Part shown: in pieces, positions 24,490-33,325 of the stretch
Numbering within the stretch: position 1 is the stretch's first letter
How the letters are laid out: each line of letters begins with the position of its first letter
Source: Lutibacter sp.
Lineage (GTDB): Bacteria > Bacteroidota > Bacteroidia > Flavobacteriales > Flavobacteriaceae
Reading direction: 5' to 3'
NCBI RefSeq assembly: GCF_021647475.1
Contig: NZ_JAKIUR010000024.1
Location: 1 to 42,623 of the forward strand
Length of the DNA: 42,623 bases
The notes under the pieces: generated by a model
Database searches by the model: none
Seen by the model: the letters and a program-made list of their open reading frames with translations, nothing else
Told to the model about the DNA's origin: nothing
Program-made: the position numbers and the translations under genes

Positions 24490-24927
24490 TTAATTACAAT
24501 CTATTGGTATTTTATCAACTCTTCTTTGATGACGACCACCTTCAAATTCGGTTTTTAAAAATAGTTCTACAAAACCTAAAGCTTGTTGTAAGGAAACAAA
24601 ACGAGCAGGAATACTTAAAACATTAGCATTGTTATGTTTACGAGCAAGTTCAACCAACTCATTATTCCAACAAAGTGCAGCTCTAACTTTTTGATGTTTA
24701 TTAGCTGTAATTTGTGCTCCATTACCACTTCCACATAAAATTATTCCAAAATCTACTTCTTTTTTTTCAACAGCATTTGCCACTAAATGAATGGTATCAG
24801 GATAATCCATACTTTCATTTGTATTGGTTCCAAAATTGATAACTTCAAATCCTTTATCTTGTAAAAGTTTTATAATTTCAAATTTATATTCAGTACCAGC
24901 ATGATCATTACCAATTGCTATTTTCAT
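24490..24927 (-). CDS. rpiB: Ribose-5-phosphate isomerase B
   Basis: A 145-residue RpiB/LacAB-type sugar-phosphate isomerase interconverting ribose 5-phosphate and ribulose 5-phosphate in the pentose phosphate pathway. D8/H9 lie in GNDHAG, the catalytic C65 in ILCGSGNG, and H98 in RKHNNANVL; all match the RpiB active site. First gene of the rpiB-elaA-nudK unit with a clear promoter in a long AT-rich upstream region. Confidence 0.94.
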   Translation of the reverse strand: MKIAIGNDHAGTEYKFEIIKLLQDKGFEVINFGTNTNESMDYPDTIHLVANAVEKKEVDFGIILCGSGNGAQITANKHQKVRAALCWNNELVELARKHNNANVLSIPARFVSLQQALGFVELFLKTEFEGGRHQRRVDKIPIDCN

Positions 24928-24957
24928 AATAATAATAATTTATATTAATATAGTGTA

Positions 24958-24965
24958 CAAAAGTA
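24958..24965 (-). promoter_or_regulatory. Bacteroidota-type -7 element for rpiB
   Basis: On the minus strand this reads TACTTTTG (TAnnTTTG), 30 bp upstream of the rpiB ATG at 24927. Confidence 0.5.
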
Positions 24966-25498
24966 CAAATTACAGTTATTAACCACTAAAAAATAAGTTG
25001 TTAATAGTAAATTGATAAAGGATTGATATCTAGTGTTTTTAAAAAATGTTTAATAGTTAATAAATTATGCTTAAAAAGTGAAAAGTATTTTAGGTTAATT
25101 CAACTTAAAAAATCATATATAAAATTAAGTAATACAATCGTTATTTTTTTATGATTTTTAAATGATAAGTTTTCAACCGTTTTTTAAGTAGTTCTTAACA
25201 TTTTTAATACTATTATTTATTAAATATTTAAGTAGTTTACTATTATAAACAATATGTTAACAAGTAGGATAACTATATTGATTTATAAAAGGTTAATTTT
25301 TTAATTTTTGTTGACATCTATTTATAAGTGAAGTAAAAAAATAAATACCTAATTATTTATGCTACCTATTAACAAACTATCATAACAAAAAAATATTTTT
25401 TAAATTTTTAAATTTTTTGATTATAATAATATAGTTGTTTATAACTATGTTAAAATTACAAATTTTGTTAGTGTAATAAGTTATTTAAACTGATTATC

Positions 25499-25594
25499 CT
25501 TCACCCTGAACTTTTTTCAGGGTATTATTTATAAAATACTGGTTATCAGACGAAAATGAGATGCTGAAACGAGTTCAGCATGACGGTGTTATTT
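25499..25594. repeat. Hairpin-rich sequence related to the 129-bp repeat
   Basis: It contains two hairpins: ACCCTGAACTTTTTTCAGGGT near 25503-25523 with a short loop, and ATGCTGAAACGAGTTCAGCAT near 25561-25581, followed by GACG. The GAGATGCTGAAACGAGTTCAG stretch resembles the GAGATTCTGAAACAAGTTCAG arm of the repeat at 41158. The flanking inverted ends of that repeat are absent, so this is a diverged or truncated relative. Confidence 0.55.
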
Positions 25595-25620
25595 ATTATT
25601 ACTAATTACGGATATATAAG

Positions 25621-26538
25621 TTATTTAATAATAAAAGCTATTGCTTTTGGAAGTATTTCTACTTTAAAATCTCCAGTTCCAATAATTTCTCCATCAGCTT
25701 GAATGTATGTTTTTTTATCATCTAATACTTTTACTGAAGCTTCTGAAGTTATATAAGAATTTACAAAAGGTAAATCGGTAACTTTTCCATTAAATAATTT
25801 AGCTATATGTTTTAAAATAGTTATTAAATTTATTTTATCTAAATAGGTAATATCAAATTTTCCATCATTTGAAGAAATATAATTAGTAAGTTGCATTCCT
25901 CCGCCTGAATATTTACAAATTCCTATTAAAAATAACAAACTAGGTTGTTTAATTATTTGTTTATTAAATTTAATTTTAAGCAAACTTCTTTTATAATTAA
26001 CAATACTTACTAAAGTACTTACTAAATAAGCAATAAATCCTAAATGTTTAAATTTATGAACGTAATTAACTACATGAGCATCAAAACCAATACCCGCTAA
26101 ATTATTAAAGTAAACTACTTTATTTGAAGGTATTAAAGTTATTTTACCAATATCTTGTAAAAAAAGTTTTTTTTGTTTTATAATAGCAATTGCTTTTTTA
26201 TAATTTTTAGATATTCCGTAAGTTTTAATCCAATCATTACCTGTACCAATAGGAATTATTCCAACTTTTATTGCTTTACTATTTATAGTTTTACTATGAT
26301 GAAAAATACCATTTATCATATGATGTAAACTTCCATCGCCACCCACACAAATAAATTTAGTTATTCCGTGTTTAATAGCATTTTTAATTAATTTTATAGA
26401 GTGTTTTTCATATTCTGTAAACGCATACGTAAATTTAAAACCTTGTTTTTTTAGCTCGTTATAAATTGGTTGCCATTTCTTTTTTGCTTTTCCATTTCCA
26501 GAAACTGGATTAACAATTACAAACCATTCTTGCTTCAT
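25621..26538 (-). CDS. Diacylglycerol kinase-family lipid kinase
   Basis: A 305-residue kinase of the DAGK catalytic family (YegS/DgkB-like). The N-terminus has NPVSGNGKAKKKW (~10-22), the nucleotide-binding loop GGDGS is at 66-70 and GTGND at 98-102. The C-terminal beta-sandwich includes FNNLAGIGFDAHVV and ends QADGEIIGTGDFKVEI, matching family members that phosphorylate diacylglycerol or similar lipids. Monocistronic and divergent from rnr across a 109-bp gap with two facing promoters. Confidence 0.92.
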   Translation of the reverse strand: MKQEWFVIVNPVSGNGKAKKKWQPIYNELKKQGFKFTYAFTEYEKHSIKLIKNAIKHGITKFICVGGDGSLHHMINGIFHHSKTINSKAIKVGIIPIGTGNDWIKTYGISKNYKKAIAIIKQKKLFLQDIGKITLIPSNKVVYFNNLAGIGFDAHVVNYVHKFKHLGFIAYLVSTLVSIVNYKRSLLKIKFNKQIIKQPSLLFLIGICKYSGGGMQLTNYISSNDGKFDITYLDKINLITILKHIAKLFNGKVTDLPFVNSYITSEASVKVLDDKKTYIQADGEIIGTGDFKVEILPKAIAFIIK

Positions 26539-26602
26539 TAAAATATTTTTTAAAGGAATTTATAAATCTATTAAATTTTATATAACTTTTTAATAACAAA
26601 TT

Positions 26603-26626
26603 CAAAGGTAAATATTTGTACTTTTG
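26603..26626. promoter_or_regulatory. Facing promoter cores for the lipid kinase (-) and rnr (+)
   Basis: 26603-26610 reads TACCTTTG on the minus strand and 26619-26626 reads TACTTTTG on the plus strand; both match TAnnTTTG. The cores are only 8 bp apart, so the two genes probably compete for polymerase. The rnr ATG is 21 bp downstream of its core. Confidence 0.5.
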
Positions 26627-26647
26627 ATTTTTAATAAAATGAAATAA

Positions 26648-28861
26648 ATGTCGAAAAGAAAAAATATTTACAAAAAGAAAGGGAATGTTATTAAAAATTT
26701 AACAAGTAAAATACTAAAACTGTTAAATCAAGATACTTCAAAAACCTTTAATTATCGTCAAATTGCAGCTAAATTAAAAATTACAGATGCACCTGGACGA
26801 AATCAGATTATCCAAAAATTAGAAGCGTTAAAATTAGAAAAGAAAGTAGAAGAAGTTGAACGTGGAAAATTTAAATTTTTAGCACAATCTAAATATTATA
26901 TTGGTACTATTGATGCAACCACTAATGGAAATGCTTATTTTATTTCGGATGAATTAGAACATGATATTTATATTCCAGCTCGTAATTTAAACCGAGCTTT
27001 AAATAAAGATACCGTTAAAATTTATTTATATAAACGTAAACATAATAGTAGAGAAGAAGGTGATGTAGTTGAAATTATTAAGCGTTTTAAAATGGAATTT
27101 GTTGGAGTTTTACAACTCAATAAAAACTTTGGATTTGTTATTCCAGATGATTCAAAAATGTATGCTGATATTTTTATTCCTAAAAATAAATTAAAAAATG
27201 CTGAACACGGAGTTAAGGTATTAGCAAAAATTACAGATTGGCCAGTAAATTCTAAAAATCCTTTTGGTGAAATAGAAGAAGTTTTAGGAATGCCAGGAGA
27301 TCATAATACCGAAATTCATTCCATTTTATTAGAATATGGTTTACCTTATAAATTTGAAGAACAAGTAGAACAAGAAGCGGCTAAAATTCCATTAGAAATT
27401 ACAGAAAACGAAATTAAAAACCGAAGAGATATGCGTGGCGTAACCACGTTTACTATTGATCCAGCTGATGCAAAAGATTTTGACGATGCTTTATCATTTA
27501 AAGTTTTAGAAAATGATAATTATGAAGTTGGAATTCATATTGCTGATGTATCGCATTATGTACAAGAAAAATCCATTTTAGATGAAGAAGCTTATAAAAG
27601 AGCAACTTCAGTTTATTTGGTTGATAGAGTAGTACCAATGCTTCCAGAAGTTTTATCAAACGGAGTTTGTTCTTTACGTCCTAATGAAGAAAAACTAACT
27701 TTTTCAGCAATTTTTGAAATAAATGCTAAAGCTCAAATTATAAATCAATGGTTTGGAAAAACTGTTATTTATTCTGATAAACGTTTTGCGTATAACGAAG
27801 CTCAAGAAATTATTGAATCAAAACAAGATACAATATCTGCTGAAAATTCATTAACTAATAAATCTTATAAAGTTGAACCAGAAATAGTTACTGCAATTTT
27901 AACCCTTGATACTTTAGCTAAAAAAATTCGTAAAAAAAGAATGCAACAAGGTGCTATTGCCTTTGATAAAATTGAAGTAAAATTCAAATTAGATGAAGAT
28001 GCAGAACCAACCGGTGTATTTTTTAAAGAATCTAAAGATGCTAATAAATTAATTGAAGAATTTATGTTATTGGCAAATAAAAAAGTAGCAGAACGTGTAG
28101 GTAAAAGTAAAGGTGTTCCTACTAAAAATACGTTTATATATCGGGTTCATGACGAACCAAATTTAGATAAATTAGCTGCACTACAAACCATAGTTAGCAA
28201 ATTTGGTTATAAAAATAAAATTGATACTAAAGATAAAAAAACAACCTCATCATCATTAAATAAACTTTTAAAAGATGTACACGGAAAAGGTGAAGCTAAT
28301 ATGATTGAAACTTTAGTAATACGATCTATGAGTAAAGCAGAATATACTACTCATAATATTGGTCATTATGGATTGGCTTTTGATTATTATTCTCACTTTA
28401 CTTCTCCAATTCGCCGTTATCCTGATGTAATGACACACAGATTGTTACAACATTATTTAACAGGAGGCAAATCACCAAAAGCTGAAATTTATGAAGAAAA
28501 ATGCAGACATTCTTCCGAAATGGAATATTTAGCCACTAAAGCTGAACGCGATTCTATTAAGTATATGCAAGTTAAATACATGGAAAAACACAAAAATCAA
28601 GAATTTGAAGGTGTTATTTCTGGTGTTACAGAATGGGGAATTTATGTGGAGATTATTGAAAATAAATGTGAAGGAATGTGTAGAATTCGTCAAATAAAAG
28701 ATGATTATTATATTTATGATGAAAAACAATATGCTTTAGTAGGTCAAGCTACTAAAAACTTGTATCAACTTGGAGATCATGTACTAATAAAAGTAAAAAA
28801 TACCGATTTAGAACGTAAACATTTAGATTTCACTTTAATAGAAAAATTAAATAATAATTAA
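26648..28861 (+). CDS. rnr: Ribonuclease R
   Basis: A 737-residue 3'-5' exoribonuclease of the RNase II/R family. In order: N-terminal helix-turn-helix-like region (~20-70), two cold-shock domains (~80-230), the RNB catalytic domain with its metal-binding aspartates in DPADAKDFDD (D271-D280), FTSPIRRYPDVMTHRLL in the second half (~580-600), and a C-terminal S1 domain (~650-735). It degrades structured RNA, including rRNA fragments and tmRNA-tagged mRNA. Full length and monocistronic. Confidence 0.96.
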   Translation: MSKRKNIYKKKGNVIKNLTSKILKLLNQDTSKTFNYRQIAAKLKITDAPGRNQIIQKLEALKLEKKVEEVERGKFKFLAQSKYYIGTIDATTNGNAYFISDELEHDIYIPARNLNRALNKDTVKIYLYKRKHNSREEGDVVEIIKRFKMEFVGVLQLNKNFGFVIPDDSKMYADIFIPKNKLKNAEHGVKVLAKITDWPVNSKNPFGEIEEVLGMPGDHNTEIHSILLEYGLPYKFEEQVEQEAAKIPLEITENEIKNRRDMRGVTTFTIDPADAKDFDDALSFKVLENDNYEVGIHIADVSHYVQEKSILDEEAYKRATSVYLVDRVVPMLPEVLSNGVCSLRPNEEKLTFSAIFEINAKAQIINQWFGKTVIYSDKRFAYNEAQEIIESKQDTISAENSLTNKSYKVEPEIVTAILTLDTLAKKIRKKRMQQGAIAFDKIEVKFKLDEDAEPTGVFFKESKDANKLIEEFMLLANKKVAERVGKSKGVPTKNTFIYRVHDEPNLDKLAALQTIVSKFGYKNKIDTKDKKTTSSSLNKLLKDVHGKGEANMIETLVIRSMSKAEYTTHNIGHYGLAFDYYSHFTSPIRRYPDVMTHRLLQHYLTGGKSPKAEIYEEKCRHSSEMEYLATKAERDSIKYMQVKYMEKHKNQEFEGVISGVTEWGIYVEIIENKCEGMCRIRQIKDDYYIYDEKQYALVGQATKNLYQLGDHVLIKVKNTDLERKHLDFTLIEKLNNN

Positions 28862-28931
28862 CAAAAAAGGTACAATTATTGCTTATTTTAGTAGTTATAA
28901 AATAAAAAACAATTTTAATTAAAATATAATT

Positions 28932-29606
28932 ATGAAAAAACTAGCACTATTAGTTGTTCTGGTAGGTTCAATTGCGTTTGCACAAGAGCCAATTACTAAA
29001 AAATTAGGTGATTTTAACACCTTAAAAGTATTTAATGGATTAACCGTTAAACTACATAAAGCAGATAAACCTACTATTGTTATTACAGGTTCTAAAGCTG
29101 ATGATGTTTCTGTTAAAAATTCAAACGGCATTTTAAAAATTCAATTAAAATTTCCTGATAGTTTTACTGCAGATGATGTTACTATTACCATTAATTATTC
29201 AGAAAAAATAGGAACTTTAGATGCAAATGAAGGTGCAATTATTAAATCGGATGAACCAATTATTCAGCAACAATTAGAAGTAAAAGCTCAAGAAGGTGCA
29301 AAAATTAATATTCCAATTGAAGTGAAATATCTAACTATTAAATCTGTTTCAGGTGGAATTATTAAATTAACAGGTACTACACAAAACCAAAATATTGAAG
29401 CTACAACAGGTGGTATTTACAAAGGTTATGATGTAAAAAGTAAACAGACAACTGCTTTAGCAGCTTCAGGTGCTGTTGTTAAAGTTAATACGTCAGAAGT
29501 TTTAGATGCTAAGGTTCGTTTTGGTGGAACTATTTTTTATAAAGGAACTCCTGAAGTTTTAAAAACTAAAAAAATTATAGGCGGCACTATTAAAAATAAA
29601 AATTAA
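28932..29606 (+). CDS. Secreted GIN-domain (DUF2807) protein
   Basis: A 224-residue protein with a Sec signal peptide ending near residue 17 (SIAFAQ) and no lipobox. The mature part is a DUF2807/GIN-domain beta-helix with repeated short strands: FNTLKVFNGLTVKLHKAD near the start, then ITITINYSEKIGTLDANEGA-like and SGGIIKLTGTTQNQNIEATT repeats. GIN-domain proteins are common periplasmic or surface proteins in Bacteroidota; function unknown. Follows rnr by 70 bp. Confidence 0.85.
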   Translation: MKKLALLVVLVGSIAFAQEPITKKLGDFNTLKVFNGLTVKLHKADKPTIVITGSKADDVSVKNSNGILKIQLKFPDSFTADDVTITINYSEKIGTLDANEGAIIKSDEPIIQQQLEVKAQEGAKINIPIEVKYLTIKSVSGGIIKLTGTTQNQNIEATTGGIYKGYDVKSKQTTALAASGAVVKVNTSEVLDAKVRFGGTIFYKGTPEVLKTKKIIGGTIKNKN

Positions 29607-29628
29607 TTTTAGTTTTTGAATTAATTAC

Positions 29629-29636
29629 TATCTTTG
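29629..29636 (+). promoter_or_regulatory. Bacteroidota-type -7 element for tatA
   Basis: TATCTTTG matches TAnnTTTG and lies 21 bp upstream of the tatA ATG at 29658. Confidence 0.5.
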
Positions 29637-29657
29637 TAGTCAATAAAATTTAAGATA

Positions 29658-29858
29658 ATGAATGCACTTTATATTTTTTTAGGATTTGTAGGACCTTGGC
29701 AATGGATCATTATTGGTTTAGCAATATTATTATTGTTTGGAGGTAAAAAATTACCAGAGCTAATGAAAGGTTTAGGAAGCGGAATTAAAGAGTTTAAAAA
29801 AGCTACTCAAGAAGAAGAAGATGAAGTAAAAAAAGATGAAAAAAGCGATAAAAAATAG
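29658..29858 (+). CDS. tatA: Twin-arginine translocase subunit TatA/TatE
   Basis: A 66-residue protein: one membrane helix (~13-27), the hinge and amphipathic helix FGGKKLPELMKGLGSGIKEF (~27-46), and a charged tail of Glu, Asp and Lys. This is the exact layout of TatA, which oligomerises to let folded proteins cross the inner membrane with TatC. tatC is not adjacent. A strong bidirectional terminator follows. Confidence 0.95.
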   Translation: MNALYIFLGFVGPWQWIIIGLAILLLFGGKKLPELMKGLGSGIKEFKKATQEEEDEVKKDEKSDKK

Positions 29859-29875
29859 ATTTAGTTTTTCTTTAT

Positions 29876-29912
29876 AAAAAAAGCCTGTATTTAAACAATA
29901 CAGGCTTTTTTT
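29876..29912. terminator. Bidirectional terminator between tatA and the band-7 gene
   Basis: AAGCCTGTAT (29881-29890) pairs perfectly with ATACAGGCTT (29898-29907) around a 7-nt loop, with an A-run before and a T-run after, so it works in both directions for these convergent genes. Confidence 0.9.
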
Positions 29913-29927
29913 GTGTTTTATATTTCC

Positions 29928-30854
29928 TTATTTATTATCATCATCTGTTTTAGGTGTTTTAGGAGAAGCTTCTTTAATTTTATTTGCAGCAACTAAACTA
30001 GTAACCATATCATTTAGCATATTACTAGCTGTATTTGGATTATTAGGTAATAAAATTAAATTTGAATTTGTATCTGCTCCAATACTTTGTAAAGTATCGT
30101 AATGTTGGGTAATTACAATTAATGCAGATGCTTCTTGGCTATTAATTCCGGCTCTATTTAGTACAACCATACTCTCTTCTAAACCACGTGCAATTTCTCT
30201 ACGTTGATCTGCAATACCTCTACCTTGTAATCGTTTACTTTCGGCTTCCGCTTTAGCTCTTTCAACAATTAAAATACGTTGTGCATCACCTTCAAATTGT
30301 GCAGCTACTTTTTCTCGTTCTGCAGCATTAATTCGGTTCATAGCTTCTTTTACTTGTGAATCAGGATCAATATCTGTGACCAGTGCTTTTACAATATCGT
30401 AACCATAGTTTAGCATTGCATCTTTTAATTCGCGTTGAATTGCATGGGCAATGTCATCTTTTTTTACAAAAACATCATCTATTATCATTTTTGGAACTTC
30501 GGCTCTAACCGTATCAAATATAAAAGCAGTTATCTGTTCTTCAGGATTTTGTAGTTTGTAAAATGCGTCGTACACTTTTTCTCGAAGTATTTGAAATTGA
30601 ACCGATATTTTTAAGTGCACAAACACATCATCTTTTGTTTTAGTTTCAACAATTACATCTAATTGTTGAATTTTTAAACTTACGCGTCCTGCAATTCTAT
30701 CTATTAAAGGAATTTTTAAATTTAAACCCGACTGTGAAATTTTATTAAACTTTCCAAAGCGTTCAATAATTGCGGTTGTTTGTTGCTTTACTGTAAAAAG
30801 TCCAGAAAGAACTAGTATAGCGACAATAAATATTATAAAATACATTTCTATCAT
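29928..30854 (-). CDS. SPFH/band-7 domain protein (QmcA/stomatin-like)
   Basis: A 308-residue protein with one N-terminal membrane helix (~3-22) and an SPFH domain (~20-190) showing TTAIIERFGKFNKISQSGLN, then DVIVETKTKDDVFVHLKISV. A helical Ala/Glu/Arg-rich region follows (AAEREKVAAQFEGDAQRILI and RAKAEAESKRLQGRGIADQR, ~195-240). This matches the QmcA/stomatin group of membrane-scaffold proteins, often found near NfeD or FtsH partners; neither is here. Confidence 0.92.
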   Translation of the reverse strand: MIEMYFIIFIVAILVLSGLFTVKQQTTAIIERFGKFNKISQSGLNLKIPLIDRIAGRVSLKIQQLDVIVETKTKDDVFVHLKISVQFQILREKVYDAFYKLQNPEEQITAFIFDTVRAEVPKMIIDDVFVKKDDIAHAIQRELKDAMLNYGYDIVKALVTDIDPDSQVKEAMNRINAAEREKVAAQFEGDAQRILIVERAKAEAESKRLQGRGIADQRREIARGLEESMVVLNRAGINSQEASALIVITQHYDTLQSIGADTNSNLILLPNNPNTASNMLNDMVTSLVAANKIKEASPKTPKTDDDNK

Positions 30855-30999
30855 AATAATTTTTTAAAGATTAATGAATTAGTTAAAGATACAATGATTT
30901 AATAAGTAATCAAATGCAAACAATTTATAAGTAGTAAAGAACATTACTTTGTTACATTAATATTACTAAAAATAGTATATTTACTTTTTTATTTTGATT

Positions 31000-31347
31000 A
31001 TGAAAAAAATATTAGTTAGCGTTTTTCTTGTTATAATATTAGGGATTGCATCCTATTTTTTAGTAATTTATTATATGACTTATAGTGAAGGATATAGAGC
31101 AGGTAAACTTGTAAAAATTAGCTATAAAGGAGTTATTTTTAAAACTTGGGAAGGCGAAATAAGTCAAGGTGTTTCTAACGCACAAGTTTTTACTTTTTCT
31201 GTTGAAGATAAAGAAAAAGAAGTAATTAAATTACTTCAAAAATATCAAGGAGACTATGTAAAGTTAACTTATAAAGAAAGATATAGAACATTTCCTTGGT
31301 TGGGCGATACAAGATATTTTGTAACAAAAGTTGTAAAAATAGAGTGA
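31000..31347 (+). CDS. Small single-pass membrane-anchored protein of unknown function
   Basis: A 115-residue protein from the ATG at 31000; a TTG six bases upstream would add two residues only. One N-terminal membrane helix (~4-25) is followed by a compact domain with TYSEGYRAGKLVKISYKGVIFKTWEGEIS (~28-56) and a basic C-terminus. Close relatives are widespread in Bacteroidota and are sometimes named 6-phosphogluconate dehydrogenase, a label with no support here. An inverted-repeat-bounded element follows it. Confidence 0.8.
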   Translation: MKKILVSVFLVIILGIASYFLVIYYMTYSEGYRAGKLVKISYKGVIFKTWEGEISQGVSNAQVFTFSVEDKEKEVIKLLQKYQGDYVKLTYKERYRTFPWLGDTRYFVTKVVKIE

Positions 31348-31353
31348 TATTTA

Positions 31354-31554
31354 ACCCGTTGTGCATTTTAACTTTTTAAACCTACTGTTACGTCAGTTCG
31401 AGCCTGCTTGGCGGCAAGGCAGATAATTTTGATAAAAAATGGTATTGAGAACGATTGTCTCTAACTAAAAAAACTATTCTCAATACTAATTTTAAGCCTA
31501 AAAAGGCTAAAATTCACTCGAATTGACGAAATTTTATCATAATGCACAACGGGT
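31354..31554. repeat. ~200-bp MITE-like element with perfect 14-bp terminal inverted repeats
   Basis: ACCCGTTGTGCATT (31354-31367) and its exact reverse complement AATGCACAACGGGT (31541-31554) bound the element. Nested inside are CGTCAGTTCGAG (31391-31402) with CTCGAATTGACG (31517-31528, one mismatch), a TATTGAGAA/TTCTCAATA pair (~31443-31487) and an AGCCTAAAAAGGCT hairpin (~31497-31510). No reading frame. It fills the gap between convergent genes and stops 6 bp short of the gltX stop codon. Confidence 0.82.
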
Positions 31555-31559
31555 AATAC

Positions 31560-33158
31560 TTATAAAATTTCTATAGTTTTATTAATCCGGTTTATCGTTT
31601 CGTCTTTTCCAATCATTTCAGCAATATCAAATAAATGAGGACCTTTTAACGCACCTACTAAACTTAATCTAAAAGGTTGCATAACTTTACCAAAACCAAT
31701 TTCTTTAGAAGTAATAAATTCTTTAATAATTATTTCAATATTTGGTGAAGTAAAATCAGAAATTTCTTCTAAAACAGGTATTAGTTCTTTCATTAAACTT
31801 GGTGTACTTTCTTTCCATTGTTTTTTTACAGCTTTAGCATCATATTCTGTTGGAGCGACAAAAAAGAAACTACTTAAATTCCAAAAATCATGAACAAAAC
31901 TTGCTCGTTCTTTAATTAAAGAAACTACTTTTTCAACATAATCAATATTAAACAACTCTTTTTCATTACGAGGAGCGTAGGAATGTGGTAATCTATTTAA
32001 GTTTTGAGATTGCTTCATTTCATCCGAAATGACGTTTTTTTCTAAAATTGGAATAAATAATTTAGCTAATTCTTCATTGCTTTTTTGATGAAGATATTGT
32101 TGATTAAACCATGTTGCTTTTTCTGGATTAAATTTAGCACCGCTTTTGCTAACACGTTCTAAACTAAATACTTCTGATAGTTCTTTAAGTGAAAATAGTT
32201 CTTGTTCTGTTCCAGGATTCCATCCTAATAAAGCTAACATATTTATAAAAGCATCGGCAAAATAACCATCTTCTTTATAACCTCTAGAAACTTCGTTGGT
32301 TTCAGTATTTGTGTACGCTAAAGGAAAAACGGGAAATCCTAATTTATCACCATCACGTTTGCTTAATTTTCCTTTTCCAACAGGTTTTAAAATTAAAGGC
32401 AAATGAGCAAATTCAGGAGATTTCCAGTCAAAAGCATTGTATAAAGCAATATGAAGTGGAAGTGATGGTAACCATTCTTCACCACGAATTACGTGACTTA
32501 TTTCCATTAAATGATCATCCACAATGTTTGCTAAATGATACGTTGGCATTCCATCGCTTTTAAATAAAATTTTATCATCTAAAAGTTCTGTTTTAAACGA
32601 AACGTGACCGCGAATTATATCTGTTGTAGCAATTATTCCGTGTTCACCTTTTGACGAATCGTGCATTTTAAAACGAATCACATACTTATCACCGTTTGTA
32701 ATACGTTTATTGGTTTCTTCTTTAGATAGAGAAATTGAGTTGGTTAGTTTTGCTCTGTTATGCCAATTATAAATAAAGGTTTTACCTTTTGTTTCGTGGT
32801 CTTTTCTGTGAAAATTTAATTCATCAGCGGTATCAAATGCATAATATGCTTTTCCTTTATTTATTAATTCAACCGCATATTTTTTGTAAATTTCTTTGCG
32901 TTCTGATTGCCGATAAGATCCAAATTTTTCATTTTTATCAGGGCCTTCATCAAAAGGAATGGTACACCAGTTTAAAGCATCAATAATATATTTTTCAGCA
33001 TTTTCAACGTAACGAGTTTGGTCGGTATCTTCAATTCGTAAAATAAAAGTTCCGTTATTTTTTTTTGCAAATAAATAATTATAAAGTGCAGTTCTAACAC
33101 CTCCAATATGCAAAGGTCCCGTTGGGCTTGGTGCAAATCGTACTCGAACGTTTTTCAT
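31560..33158 (-). CDS. gltX: Glutamate-tRNA ligase
   Basis: A 532-residue class I aminoacyl-tRNA synthetase that charges tRNA-Glu. The HIGH motif is HIGG at residues 17-20 (after FAPSPTGPL), and the KMSKS equivalent is KLSKR at 264-268. The C-terminal ~200 residues form the anticodon-binding helical domain. Slightly longer than E. coli GltX (471), which is usual in Bacteroidota. Monocistronic. Confidence 0.97.
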   Translation of the reverse strand: MKNVRVRFAPSPTGPLHIGGVRTALYNYLFAKKNNGTFILRIEDTDQTRYVENAEKYIIDALNWCTIPFDEGPDKNEKFGSYRQSERKEIYKKYAVELINKGKAYYAFDTADELNFHRKDHETKGKTFIYNWHNRAKLTNSISLSKEETNKRITNGDKYVIRFKMHDSSKGEHGIIATTDIIRGHVSFKTELLDDKILFKSDGMPTYHLANIVDDHLMEISHVIRGEEWLPSLPLHIALYNAFDWKSPEFAHLPLILKPVGKGKLSKRDGDKLGFPVFPLAYTNTETNEVSRGYKEDGYFADAFINMLALLGWNPGTEQELFSLKELSEVFSLERVSKSGAKFNPEKATWFNQQYLHQKSNEELAKLFIPILEKNVISDEMKQSQNLNRLPHSYAPRNEKELFNIDYVEKVVSLIKERASFVHDFWNLSSFFFVAPTEYDAKAVKKQWKESTPSLMKELIPVLEEISDFTSPNIEIIIKEFITSKEIGFGKVMQPFRLSLVGALKGPHLFDIAEMIGKDETINRINKTIEIL

Positions 33159-33177
33159 GTTTTCTTATTTTAAAGTG

Positions 33178-33185
33178 CAAAGATA
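33178..33185 (-). promoter_or_regulatory. Bacteroidota-type -7 element for gltX
   Basis: On the minus strand this reads TATCTTTG (TAnnTTTG), 19 bp upstream of the gltX ATG at 33158. Confidence 0.5.
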
Positions 33186-33282
33186 AATTTTAACTTACTA
33201 ACTCAAACATTTTAAGTAAAGATATTGTTTAGATGAATTTTTTAATTAAGTTTTTAAAATGTTAAATTGTAGAGGTATCTAC

Positions 33283-33290
33283 TAATTTTG
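33283..33290 (+). promoter_or_regulatory. Bacteroidota-type -7 element for the DUF4175-ybeY-mnmG run
   Basis: TAATTTTG matches TAnnTTTG and lies 35 bp upstream of the TTG start at 33326. Confidence 0.45.
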
Positions 33291-33325
33291 AGTATTTTTA
33301 GCAATTAAAATAGAATAGTTTACAA

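Larger units (their letters stand above)
24928..25620. other. 693-bp AT-rich region without genes between the lipid kinase and rpiB
   Basis: No open frame with protein-like composition is visible on either strand. The sequence is markedly more AT-rich than its surroundings, with many A/T homopolymer runs. It contains the rpiB promoter at its left end and a short hairpin-rich segment (25499-25594) at its right. No good DnaA box (TTATCCACA) was found; the closest are seven-of-nine matches or worse. Confidence 0.6.

Noticed and set aside
24928..25620. Replication origin in the AT-rich gap
   Set aside because: No convincing DnaA-box cluster: the best matches to TTATCCACA are 7 of 9 or poorer, and dnaA is not nearby. 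Kept only as a low-interest finding.
30180..30200. CCACGTG core inside the band-7 gene as a third parS
   Set aside because: The flanking bases do not extend the palindrome (AAACCACGTGCAA), so it lacks the 16-bp consensus.
31000..31347. Annotation as 6-phosphogluconate dehydrogenase
   Set aside because: The protein is 115 residues with a membrane anchor and has no Rossmann fold; the label seen on relatives is spurious.
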